A stretch of 34,968 nucleotides of DNA, taken from NCBI GenBank assembly GCA_946481025.1, contig CAMLNA010000033.1, forward strand, positions 1 to 34,968, in the 5' to 3' direction. Source of the DNA: an uncultured Rivibacter sp. (GTDB taxonomy: Bacteria; Pseudomonadota; Gammaproteobacteria; Burkholderiales; Burkholderiaceae). Shown here one piece after another: positions 8,053 to 14,998 of the stretch. The stretch's first letter is position 1; each line of letters begins with the position of its first letter. The notes below the pieces were generated by a model, which saw nothing but the letters and a program-made list of their open reading frames with translations, had not been told where the DNA came from and searched no databases. Made by a program: the position numbers and the translations under genes.

Positions 8053-9246
8053 ATGTTCCAGCACGTCGAACCCTTTGCCGGCGACCCGATCCTGAGCCTC
8101 AACGAAGACTTCCAGAAGGATCCGCGGCCGAACAAGGTCAACCTCAGCATCGGCATCTACTTCGACGATGCCGGCCGCATCCCGGTGATGACGGCCGTGC
8201 GCCATGCCGAAACCAAGATGCTGGCCAACACCGGCCCCAAGCCCTATCTGCCCATCGAAGGCGCGGCGAACTTCCGCCAGGCCGTGCAGCACCTGCTGTT
8301 CGGCGCCGGCCATGAAGCGGTGACGTCGGGGCGCGTGGCCACCATCCAGTCCGTGGGGTCCAGCGGCGGCCTCAAGGTCGGCGCCGACTTCATCGCACGC
8401 TATTTCCCCGGCAGCGGCGTGTGGGTGAGCGACCCGACCTGGGACAACCACCGCTCGATGTTCGAAGGCGCCGGCCTGAAGGTGAACACCTACCCGTACT
8501 ACGACCCGGCCACCGGCGGCGTGAAGTTCGCCGAGATGCTGGCCGCCCTGCGCGGCCTGCCGGCCCGGAGCATCGTGCTGCTGCATGCCTGCTGCCACAA
8601 CCCCACCGGCGTGGACCTCACCCGCGCGCAATGGGACGAGCTCATCCCGGTGCTGCGCGAGCGCCAGCTGATCCCTTACCTCGACCTCGCCTACCAGGGC
8701 TTCGGCGATGGCATCGACGAAGACGCCTATGCGGTGCGCGCCATCGCGGCCGCCGGCCTCTCCGCCTTCGTGGCCAACTCGTTCTCCAAGAGCATGAGCG
8801 TGTACGGCGAGCGCTGCGGCGCGCTGAGCGTGGTGTGCCCCGATGCGAAGCAGGCCGAAAACGTGCTCGGCCAGTTGAAGTTCACCGTGCGCCGCAACTA
8901 TTCGAGCCCGCCCATCCATGGCGGCCAATTGGTGGCCCACGTGCTCATCGACCCTGAGCTGCGCCCCTTGTGGGAGCGCGAGCTCGGCGAGATGCGCGAA
9001 CGCATCCTGGCCATGCGCAAGCAGCTCCATCTCGTGCTCAAGTCCAAGGTGCCGGGCCGCGACTTCGAATACTTCCTCACGCAGCGAGGCATGTTCAGCT
9101 ACACCGGCCTGTCGGCCGCGCAGGTGGACGAGCTGCGCGAGAAGCACGCGGTGTATCTCGTGCGCTCGGGCCGCATCTGCGTGGCGGGCCTCAACACGCA
9201 CAACGTCGAACGCACGGCCGAGGCGATGGCGGCGGTGATGGGCTGA
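8053..9246 (+). CDS. Aromatic amino acid / aspartate aminotransferase (class I, TyrB/AspC type)
   Basis: A 397-residue PLP enzyme that moves amino groups between aspartate, aromatic amino acids and 2-oxoglutarate. The start MFQHVEPFAGDPILSL is the usual opening for this group. Landmarks are Asn183 in HNPTG, Asp211 in YLDLAYQGF, the PLP lysine Lys246 in SFSKSMSVYGER, and the carboxylate-binding Arg374 in VRSGRICVAG. GAGGAGAAG precedes the ATG at 8053. The same frame is open further upstream through the peroxidase gene, but that is only a shadow. Motifs alone do not separate AspC from TyrB substrate preference. Confidence 0.93.
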   Translation: MFQHVEPFAGDPILSLNEDFQKDPRPNKVNLSIGIYFDDAGRIPVMTAVRHAETKMLANTGPKPYLPIEGAANFRQAVQHLLFGAGHEAVTSGRVATIQSVGSSGGLKVGADFIARYFPGSGVWVSDPTWDNHRSMFEGAGLKVNTYPYYDPATGGVKFAEMLAALRGLPARSIVLLHACCHNPTGVDLTRAQWDELIPVLRERQLIPYLDLAYQGFGDGIDEDAYAVRAIAAAGLSAFVANSFSKSMSVYGERCGALSVVCPDAKQAENVLGQLKFTVRRNYSSPPIHGGQLVAHVLIDPELRPLWERELGEMRERILAMRKQLHLVLKSKVPGRDFEYFLTQRGMFSYTGLSAAQVDELREKHAVYLVRSGRICVAGLNTHNVERTAEAMAAVMG

Positions 9247-9276
9247 ACGCACGGCGCTTCATCACTTCTTAAAAGC

Positions 9277-9300
9277 AAAGGCCTGCTCGCGCAGGCCTTT
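9277..9300 (+). terminator. Intrinsic terminator after the aminotransferase gene
   Basis: A perfect 10-bp stem AAAGGCCTGC / GCAGGCCTTT with loop TCGC begins 30 bp after the aminotransferase stop. The stem ends in TTT and is followed by GTCGTTT. It should end the peroxidase-aminotransferase transcript, and its A/T flanks would let it work from the other strand too. Confidence 0.85.
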
Positions 9301-9387
9301 GTCGTTTCAAGCGTCATTGTTCAGACGGCTGCAACGGCCAATTGCCGGATCGGCTGTTTATCGCTTCAGGGTAAGCACCTAGATTTA

Positions 9388-9398
9388 CGTCACTGACG
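9388..9398 (+). promoter_or_regulatory. Short palindrome upstream of the DUF4148 gene
   Basis: CGTCA-C-TGACG lies 25 bp before the ATG. TAGATT at 9380-9385 with TTATCG 16 bp upstream could be a -10/-35 pair, so the palindrome would cover the transcription start. Both assignments are tentative. Confidence 0.3.
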
Positions 9399-9423
9399 AA
9401 ACGAATCCCTGAAAGGAACCGAC

Positions 9424-9816
9424 ATGAAAGCCCAACACCTGATCGCCGCTGCTGTGCTCGCCCTCACCGCTTCGCACGCCGCCTTCGCGCAAGACGCCTC
9501 GGCCCCCAAGACCCGCGCCCAAGTGCTCGCCGAGCTGCAGCAGGCCCGTGCCGACGGCACGCTCGAGACGCGCAACAACTTCCATGGCGTGCACCTGCGC
9601 CAGTCGTTCGAGTCGACCAAGACGCGTGAACAAGTGAAGGCCGAACTGGCCGCTGCCCGCGCAGACGGTTCGCTCGAGGCGCTGCACAACTATGAGGGCG
9701 TGGCCACGGACCTGGCCTTCGCCGCCACCAAGAGCCGCGCCGAAGTGCGCGCCGAACTCCAGCAAGCCATCGCCTCGGGTGAACACCTGAGCCGTGGCGA
9801 CCGCAACGAAGGCTGA
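9424..9816 (+). CDS. Exported DUF4148 repeat protein
   Basis: A 130-residue protein. A signal peptide (about 1-22, LTASHAAFAQ) is followed by three imperfect repeats starting at about 28, 65 and 102, each with K(T/S)R-x-(Q/E)V-x-AEL and a run such as ARADG. This is the DUF4148 pattern common in Burkholderiales periplasmic proteins of unknown function. AAAGGAA precedes the ATG. It is followed on the same strand by another small exported repeat protein, with a strong hairpin between them. The function is unknown; relatives are often abundant or stress-induced envelope proteins. Confidence 0.85.
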   Translation: MKAQHLIAAAVLALTASHAAFAQDASAPKTRAQVLAELQQARADGTLETRNNFHGVHLRQSFESTKTREQVKAELAAARADGSLEALHNYEGVATDLAFAATKSRAEVRAELQQAIASGEHLSRGDRNEG

Positions 9817-9823
9817 CCGTGTC

Positions 9824-9851
9824 GTGCCGCGAGTCCGGTGACTTGCGGCAC
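9824..9851 (+). other. Strong hairpin between two small exported-protein genes
   Basis: GTGCCGCGAGTC-CGGT-GACTTGCGGCAC forms a 12-bp stem with one G-U pair, starting 8 nt after the DUF4148 stop. It has no T-tract, so it is a poor intrinsic terminator. It could protect the upstream mRNA end or lower expression of the downstream gene. Confidence 0.55.
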
Positions 9852-9880
9852 CTCAGCCCTCAAACAAGCAGGACATCATC

Positions 9881-10243
9881 ATGAACAAGATCTGGATCGC
9901 GCTGGCCGCCGCGGTGGCCGGAGTCGTCATTCCCATGGCTGCGCAGGCACGCGACGAAAGTGCCTGGGACTCGACCCGCGCTCACGTGCAAGTGCAGGAG
10001 CGCAAGGACACCGTGCAGGTGGGCCGCGGTGAAGACCGCTGGGACTCGACCCGCAACAACGTCCTGGCCGTGGAGTCCGACGCCTACACCCGAGTGCCGT
10101 TCGCCACCACCGAGCAGTGGGACAGCACGCAGCGCGTTCAGCCGTCGCAACGGCCGCAGCGCACTTCGAGCGAGCCGCGCCGCGCTGACAACGGCAACCC
10201 GTTGATCTGCGCCTGCCTGGCGGCAGACGACCGCCTCGCCTGA
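9881..10243 (+). CDS. Small exported protein with three WDST repeats
   Basis: A 120-residue protein. A signal peptide (about 1-23, ending AAQA) precedes three copies of the tetrapeptide WDST at 29-32, 54-57 and 80-83, the first two as WDSTR followed by a short V-rich stretch. A Gln/Arg/Pro-rich linker leads to a tail with two cysteines, CAC at 110-112. AGGA lies 10 nt before the ATG. I do not recognise the family. The placement after the DUF4148 gene and the similar build (signal peptide plus short spaced repeats) suggest a co-expressed envelope protein. The gene converges on a small minus-strand gene 3 bp away. Confidence 0.7.
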   Translation: MNKIWIALAAAVAGVVIPMAAQARDESAWDSTRAHVQVQERKDTVQVGRGEDRWDSTRNNVLAVESDAYTRVPFATTEQWDSTQRVQPSQRPQRTSSEPRRADNGNPLICACLAADDRLA

Positions 10244-10246
10244 GGG

Positions 10247-10483
10247 TCAGGCCTTCTCCGCGGCCGCCTCGGCCGCGCCGCCACGGCGCAACGCGCGGTG
10301 GCGCAACCAGCGGGATGTGAATCGACGCGCGGCGCGCCTGGCGGTGTCCGCAGCCGCGCCCAGCGCGTCATCGAGGTCCGCCCACAGGTTGGCGACGGCT
10401 TCTTCACGCAGCCGCCGGGCTTCCTCGTGGGCGCGGTCGTGCAGGCGGACGAGGCAGAGATGGCTCGGACGTTCCGTGTTCAT
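10247..10483 (-). CDS. Small basic, helical hypothetical protein (78 aa)
   Basis: A 78-residue protein rich in Ala, Arg and Glu, starting MNTERPSHLCLVRLHDRAHE. It is predicted almost wholly helical, with an Arg-rich middle (RRAARRFTSRWLRHRALRR) and an Ala/Glu tail. GGAG lies 7 nt before the ATG. It diverges from a LysR gene whose operator-like palindromes lie between them, so it may be a target of that regulator. No domain is recognised, and the biased composition leaves some doubt that it is coding. Confidence 0.5.
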   Translation of the reverse strand: MNTERPSHLCLVRLHDRAHEEARRLREEAVANLWADLDDALGAAADTARRAARRFTSRWLRHRALRRGGAAEAAAEKA

Positions 10484-10530
10484 GGCGTGCTCCGTGGAGA
10501 TTGAGTGGGTTTCACTCTAGGCGGCGAGCC

Positions 10531-10579
10531 GAGCGGCGGAAACCGCTCGAAATGCGAATCGGTATTGCGGAATCCGCAA
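10531..10579 (+). promoter_or_regulatory. LysR-type operator pair in the divergent gap
   Basis: TTGCGGA-A-TCCGCAA at 10565-10579 is a perfect 15-bp palindrome of the LysR T-N11-A form, ending 22 bp before the LysR ATG. A second inverted repeat, GAGCGG-6 nt-CCGCTC, lies at 10531-10548, 16 bp upstream. This two-site layout fits autoregulation and control of the divergent small gene at 10483. Confidence 0.65.
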
Positions 10580-10601
10580 ACACGCGTCACAGTGGTTCGC
10601 C

Positions 10602-11498
10602 ATGAACCTGCAACTCGACGACGTGAACACCTTCGTGCGCGTGGCAGCGCTGGGCTCGCTGTCTGCCGCCGCGCGCGAGCGCAACGTCGCCGTCAGCCAG
10701 GTCACACGCGTGCTGGCGCGCCTGGAAGCCGAATGCGGCGCGCGGCTCATGCACCGCAACACGCACGGCCTGAGCCTTACCGACGAAGGCGACGCCTTCC
10801 TGGCCAAGGCGCAGCGCCTGCTGGAGATCCAAGCCGAGCTGCAGGCCGACCTGTCGGGCAAGCTGGGCGGCCCGAGCGGCTGGGTGCGCCTGAGCGTGAG
10901 CGCGGTGCTGGCGCAGGCGGTCATCGCGCCGGGGCTTGACGGGCTGTACCACCGCCATCCCGGCCTGCGGCTGGACGTCTGCGCCGACGACCGCGTGGTC
11001 GACATGGCGCGTGAAGGCATCGACGTGGCGTTCCGCACCGGCACGCCGCACAGCGAGACGGTGGTGGCGCGCCAGATCGGCGAGCTCACCCGCGGCCTGT
11101 ACGCCTCGCCGGCCTACCTGGCGGCCTTCGGCTCGCCGCGCAGCCTTGAAGATCTGCGCCGGCACCGCCTCGTCACCAACAGCGTGAACCCCGGGCTCAA
11201 CCTGTGGGAACACCGCGCGGGGCGGCGTGGCACGGGCCTCTTCGAGGCCGAGGGGCACACGCGCGTCGACAACACCGCGACGTTGGTGGCACTGGTGCAA
11301 TGCGACGCCGGCATTGCCCGCATCGTCGACCTGGTGGCGCGGCCGCTGGTGCGCAGCGGAGCGCTGGTGCCGGTGCTGCCCGACGTGTTCACGTCGCAGG
11401 CGGTGCCGATGTTCGCGGTGATGCTGCGCGAACGCCACCGCCTGCCCAAGGTGCGGGCCTGCGTGGACTATTGGGCCGAATGGATGCGCGAGCGATAG
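10602..11498 (+). CDS. LysR-family transcriptional regulator
   Basis: A 298-residue protein with a winged helix-turn-helix at about 1-60 (LGSLSAAARERNVAVSQVTR, then LEAECGARLMHRNTHGLSLTDEG) and an effector domain from about 90 (GWVRLSVSAVLAQAVIAPGL). It is of the DNA-binding type seen in CrgA-like regulators. The perfect T-N11-A palindrome just upstream is its probable operator. It converges with the next LysR gene, with 10 bp between stops. Its targets and ligand are unknown; the divergent 78-residue gene is the nearest candidate. Confidence 0.9.
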   Translation: MNLQLDDVNTFVRVAALGSLSAAARERNVAVSQVTRVLARLEAECGARLMHRNTHGLSLTDEGDAFLAKAQRLLEIQAELQADLSGKLGGPSGWVRLSVSAVLAQAVIAPGLDGLYHRHPGLRLDVCADDRVVDMAREGIDVAFRTGTPHSETVVARQIGELTRGLYASPAYLAAFGSPRSLEDLRRHRLVTNSVNPGLNLWEHRAGRRGTGLFEAEGHTRVDNTATLVALVQCDAGIARIVDLVARPLVRSGALVPVLPDVFTSQAVPMFAVMLRERHRLPKVRACVDYWAEWMRER

Positions 11499-11508
11499 CC
11501 GCGTGCCG

Positions 11509-12531
11509 TCACACGGTGGCCGCGGCGTTGTCGGCGACGTCGACAACCGCGGCCGACCCGGCGACAGCGGCTGATTCCTGCTCTGCCTGCGCCGCCGGAA
11601 GCTTCTGCAGGCTGCACTTGCGCTGCACGAAGTCGCTGCGGGCGAACAGCTCGGCCACCCAGTCGACGAACACCCGCAGCTTGGTGGAGAGGTGCCGGTT
11701 GGGCGGGTACACCACGTGGATGGGGATGGAGTCCGCGCACCAGTCGAGGAGCAGCGGCACCAGTTGGCCCGAGGCGATGTGCTGCTGCACCATGAATGTG
11801 GTGGAGCGCACGATGCCCAGCCCGGCCAGGCCGGCTGCGAGGTTGGCATTGGAATCGTTCACCGCCACCACGTGGCGGCCCTCGAACTCGATGCGTTCCT
11901 TCGCGTTGGTGAAGGTGAACGGGAACACCTTGCCCGTGCGCGGCGAGAAGTAGTTGATGACCTTGTGGTCCTTCTCCTCGATGTCGCGCGGGTGCATGGG
12001 CGTGCCGTGGCGCTTCAGGTAGGCGGGCGACGCGCAATACACCAGGTGGAACTCGCCGATGCGGCGCGCCACCAGCGACTGGTCGGTGAGCTCGCCGCCG
12101 CGCAGCACGCAGTCGACGTTTTCGCTGATCAGGTCGACCGGCCGGTCGCTCACGCCCAGGTCGATCTGGATGTCGGGATAGCGCACGTGGAAGTCCGGCA
12201 GCGCCGGGATGAGCACCTGCTGTGCCACCGCCGTGCCAACGTCGATGCGCAGCCGCCCGCGCGGGTTGGACTTCGCGTGCGCCATGCTCGCCTCGAGCTC
12301 GTCGATCTCGCTGAGCACGCGCACCGCGCGGTCGTAGTAGGCGGCGCCGTCGGCCGTCACCGTGACGCGCCGCGTCGTGCGGTTGAGCAGCTTGGTCTGC
12401 AGGTGCGACTCCAGCGTCTGGATGAGCCGCGTCACCGTGGGCTTGGGCAGGTTCATCGAGTCGGCTGCGCGCACGAAGGTGCCCGCCTCCACGACCCGAA
12501 CGAAAGTCTGCATCGCCAGCAATCTGTCCAT
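11509..12531 (-). CDS. LysR-family regulator divergent from the RND efflux operon
   Basis: From the ATG at 12531 (AAGGAGAGG just upstream) the product has 340 residues. An in-frame ATG at 12558 lacks such a site. The helix-turn-helix is at about 1-60 (TFVRAADSMNLPKPTVTRLI, NRTTRRVTVTADG). The effector domain runs to about 300 and is followed by an unusual Ala/Val/Gln-rich tail of about 40 residues. It is CrgA-like in its N-terminus. Its position, opposite the esterase-like/MexE/MexF/OprM genes, matches the arrangement in which a LysR protein (MexT in Pseudomonas) controls a MexEF-type pump, so a regulatory link is inferred. Confidence 0.88.
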   Translation of the reverse strand: MDRLLAMQTFVRVVEAGTFVRAADSMNLPKPTVTRLIQTLESHLQTKLLNRTTRRVTVTADGAAYYDRAVRVLSEIDELEASMAHAKSNPRGRLRIDVGTAVAQQVLIPALPDFHVRYPDIQIDLGVSDRPVDLISENVDCVLRGGELTDQSLVARRIGEFHLVYCASPAYLKRHGTPMHPRDIEEKDHKVINYFSPRTGKVFPFTFTNAKERIEFEGRHVVAVNDSNANLAAGLAGLGIVRSTTFMVQQHIASGQLVPLLLDWCADSIPIHVVYPPNRHLSTKLRVFVDWVAELFARSDFVQRKCSLQKLPAAQAEQESAAVAGSAAVVDVADNAAATV

Positions 12532-12585
12532 CGAAACCTCTCCTTGCTTCCACCTCACGCGGTGTGCGCATTGAACCGGAAAAAG

Positions 12586-12645
12586 CGGCCGCGATTGTTG
12601 CGGCCGTGAAATGAAGCATGAGCGGCAGGGCTATTTATTGCCCTG
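12586..12645 (+). promoter_or_regulatory. Inverted repeats in the LysR / efflux divergent region
   Basis: Two inverted repeats sit in the 153-bp gap: CGGCCGC-GATTGTT-GCGGCCG at 12586-12606 and CAGGGC-TATTTATT-GCCCTG at 12626-12645. The second has an AT-rich centre that stands out in this DNA and could be part of a promoter or a LysR site. They are candidates for control of the efflux operon. Confidence 0.4.
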
Positions 12646-12684
12646 GGCGCGCGCCATATCTTCTGCCCCATCACAACGTGTTCG

Positions 12685-13596
12685 ATGCCGCACTGCGGCT
12701 TCAAGGCCATGATGGACCGCACCACCCCTGGGCTCGCGCCCGCCGCCCACACCTCTGCCGCCAGCCGTGACGAAGTGCTCACGCTGGCCGGCGGCCGGGC
12801 GCTGCCGGTGCGGGTGTACAGCCCGCTGCAACGCCGGCACCTGGTGGGTTACGGCGCGCCGCCTGCACCGGTGGTGCTGCACTTCCACGCAGGGGCCTTC
12901 GTCGAAGGCTCGCTCGACACCGGCGCGGCGGTGGCGCGGCTGCTGATGCAGGCCGGCGCCGTGGTGGTGTCGGTGGACTACCCGCTCGCGCCCGAGCAGC
13001 CGTTTCCGCGTGCGGTGGAAGCCGGCTACGAGGCGCTGGAGTGGGTGGCCAGGCAGCGTCGCGCCCTTTCGCACCAGCGCGCGCCGCTGCTGGTGGCCGG
13101 CGAAGAAGCCGGCGGCAATGTCGCCGCGGCGGTGGCGCTGATGGCGCGCGATCGCGACGGCCCGCCATTGGACGGGCAGATCCTGCTGTCCCCGATGCTC
13201 GACGTCTGCGTGGCCACCAAGTCGCTGCGCGACGTGCGCGCTGGGCCGGTGGGCTGCCATTGGGCCGACGGCTGGCGCGCCTACCTGCCGCGGGCGGACG
13301 ACGTGATGCACCCCTATGCCGCGCCCGGCCGATCGATGCGCCTGGCCGGCCTGCCGCGCACCTTGCTCGTCACCGCCGAGGACGACCCGCTGCGCGACGA
13401 GACGCTGGGCTATGCGCACCGCCTGTGCGAAGCCGGCGTCTGCGCCGACACCACGCGGCTCGCGCAGGCCACGGGCTGGCCGCGCAGCTACTACACGCAC
13501 GGTGACGGCACGCCGCCGCCGTGGGCCGACGAGGTGCGCGATGCGCTGCATGACTTCCTGCACGCCGACCCGCCCGCTGCGCGATGTACGGCCTGA
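12685..13596 (+). CDS. HSL-type esterase homologue lacking the catalytic serine
   Basis: A 303-residue alpha/beta-hydrolase of the hormone-sensitive-lipase group. The oxyanion motif is altered (HFHAGAF at 66-72, usually HGGGF). The nucleophile elbow, normally GDSAGG, reads GEEAGG at 139-144, with Glu141 (codon GAA at 13105) in place of serine. The acid residue survives in TAEDDPLRDE (Asp234), and His272 is a weak candidate for the base. It is therefore unlikely to be a classical esterase and may be a binding or regulatory pseudoenzyme. It stands first in the efflux gene cluster, 59 bp before the adaptor gene. Alternative starts at 12709/12712 are possible. Confidence 0.8.
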   Translation: MPHCGFKAMMDRTTPGLAPAAHTSAASRDEVLTLAGGRALPVRVYSPLQRRHLVGYGAPPAPVVLHFHAGAFVEGSLDTGAAVARLLMQAGAVVVSVDYPLAPEQPFPRAVEAGYEALEWVARQRRALSHQRAPLLVAGEEAGGNVAAAVALMARDRDGPPLDGQILLSPMLDVCVATKSLRDVRAGPVGCHWADGWRAYLPRADDVMHPYAAPGRSMRLAGLPRTLLVTAEDDPLRDETLGYAHRLCEAGVCADTTRLAQATGWPRSYYTHGDGTPPPWADEVRDALHDFLHADPPAARCTA

Positions 13597-13655
13597 GCCC
13601 CGGATTTCCGCCCCAACCCACCGCCCCCTCCCTCATTTCAGGAACAGGACCCAAC

Positions 13656-14885
13656 ATGAACAAGAAGCTTCTTTCCGATCGCCCGCGGCTGTTGGCCTCG
13701 GCCACGGTGCTCACCGCCCTGACCGCCGTGTCGGCCGCGATCTTCGGCCTGCACGGCGACGATGCCATCGCCGATGCACCGCCCGCCGAACCGCAGGCCA
13801 CGCCGGTGTCGGTGGCCACCGTGGTGCAGAGCAACGTGGCCGCATGGAGCGAGTTCTCCGGCCGCCTCGAAGCGGTGGAACGCGTCGAGGTGCGCTCGCG
13901 AGTCGCGGGCTCGGTGCAGTCCGTGCACTTCCGCGAGGGAGCCCTGGTGAAGCAGGGCGACCTGCTCGTCACCATCGACCCCGCGCCCTATGCCGCCGAG
14001 GTGGACCGTGCACAGGCCCAGGCGCTGGCCGCCAAGGCGCGCGCCGCGCTGGCCAAGAGCGAACACGAGCGCGCCCGCCGCCTGTGGGACGAGCGCGCCA
14101 TCGCCCAGCGCGAATACGACGAGCGCAGCAACGCGCTGCTGGAGGCCGACGCGAACCTGCGCGCCGCCGAAGCCGCGCTGCAGTCCGCCAGGCTGAACCT
14201 GGGCTACACCCAGGTGCGCGCACCCATCGCCGGGCGCATCGGCAAGATCGAAGTGACCAGCGGCAACCTCGTGGCGGCCGGCCCCGGCGCGCCGGTGCTC
14301 ACCACGCTTGTGTCGGTGAACCCCATCTACGCAAGCTTCGACGCCGACGAGCAGATCGTCACCCGGGCGCTGAAGGGCCTGCCGGGCGGCACCTCGGCGC
14401 GTTCGCACATCGAGCGCATCCCGGTGCACATGGGCACCGCGGCCAGCACCGACACGCCGTTCGAAGGCCGCCTGCAACTGGTCGACAACCAGGTCGATGC
14501 CCGCAGCGGCACGGTGCGCGTGCGCGCCGTGTTCGACAACAAGGACGGCGCGCTGATGCCCGGCCAGTTCGCACGGCTGCGCATGGGCCAGGCCAGCAGC
14601 GACGCGGCCCTGCTGGTGAACGAACGCGCGGTGGGCACCGACCAGAACAAGCGCTTCGTGATGGTGGTGGGCGCCGACAACAAGGCGGTGTGGCGAGAGG
14701 TGACGCTGGGCGCGCCGGTCAACGGCCTGCGCGTGGTGACCAGCGGCCTGAAGCCGGGCGAACGCGTGGTGGTCAACGGCCTGCACCGGGTTCGACCGGG
14801 CGCGCTGCTGGCGCCGCAGCCGGTGGCCATGGACGCCAAGCCGGAGGTGCAAGCCAAGCAGCGCGAGGGTTCCTCGCAGTCCTGA
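13656..14885 (+). CDS. RND efflux periplasmic adaptor (MexE/AcrA type)
   Basis: From the ATG at 13656 (AGGA upstream) the product has 409 residues. An N-terminal membrane/signal segment (about 8-32) precedes the adaptor domains: beta-barrel and lipoyl halves (RVAGSVQSVHFREGALVKQG; YTQVRAPIAGRIGK) flanking a coiled-coil hairpin of heptad-like Ala/Arg/Glu, then a membrane-proximal domain (LKPGERVVVNGL). There is no lipobox. It links the inner-membrane pump to the outer-membrane channel. Sequence character is closest to MexE. It is followed by the pump gene after a palindromic repeat. The substrate is not predictable beyond hydrophobic drugs or aromatics. Confidence 0.92.
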   Translation: MNKKLLSDRPRLLASATVLTALTAVSAAIFGLHGDDAIADAPPAEPQATPVSVATVVQSNVAAWSEFSGRLEAVERVEVRSRVAGSVQSVHFREGALVKQGDLLVTIDPAPYAAEVDRAQAQALAAKARAALAKSEHERARRLWDERAIAQREYDERSNALLEADANLRAAEAALQSARLNLGYTQVRAPIAGRIGKIEVTSGNLVAAGPGAPVLTTLVSVNPIYASFDADEQIVTRALKGLPGGTSARSHIERIPVHMGTAASTDTPFEGRLQLVDNQVDARSGTVRVRAVFDNKDGALMPGQFARLRMGQASSDAALLVNERAVGTDQNKRFVMVVGADNKAVWREVTLGAPVNGLRVVTSGLKPGERVVVNGLHRVRPGALLAPQPVAMDAKPEVQAKQREGSSQS

Positions 14886-14890
14886 AAACC

Positions 14891-14980
14891 TTCACCACGG
14901 AGGCGCAGAGAACGCGGAGGACCGCGGAGGCTTTCTCTCCGCGAATCTCCGCGACCTCCGCGTTTCCGCGGTGAATGAAT
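14891..14980. repeat. Dispersed palindromic repeat, copy 2 (between adaptor and pump genes)
   Basis: A 90-bp relative of the repeats at 115-210 and 32457-32552, starting TTCACCACGGAGGCGC and ending CCGCGGTGAATGAAT. It begins 5 bp after the adaptor stop and fills almost all of the intergenic space inside the efflux operon. Its terminal ATG (14975) happens to be in frame with the pump gene. In RNA it should fold into a long hairpin. Confidence 0.85.
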
Positions 14981-14998
14981 TCGATTCCGAAAGTCACC

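Noticed and set aside
7411..9246. A 611-codon open frame spanning the peroxidase and aminotransferase genes
   Set aside because: Its first two thirds before 8053 are out of frame with the peroxidase and have no domain; the aminotransferase begins at 8053 with its own ribosome-binding site.
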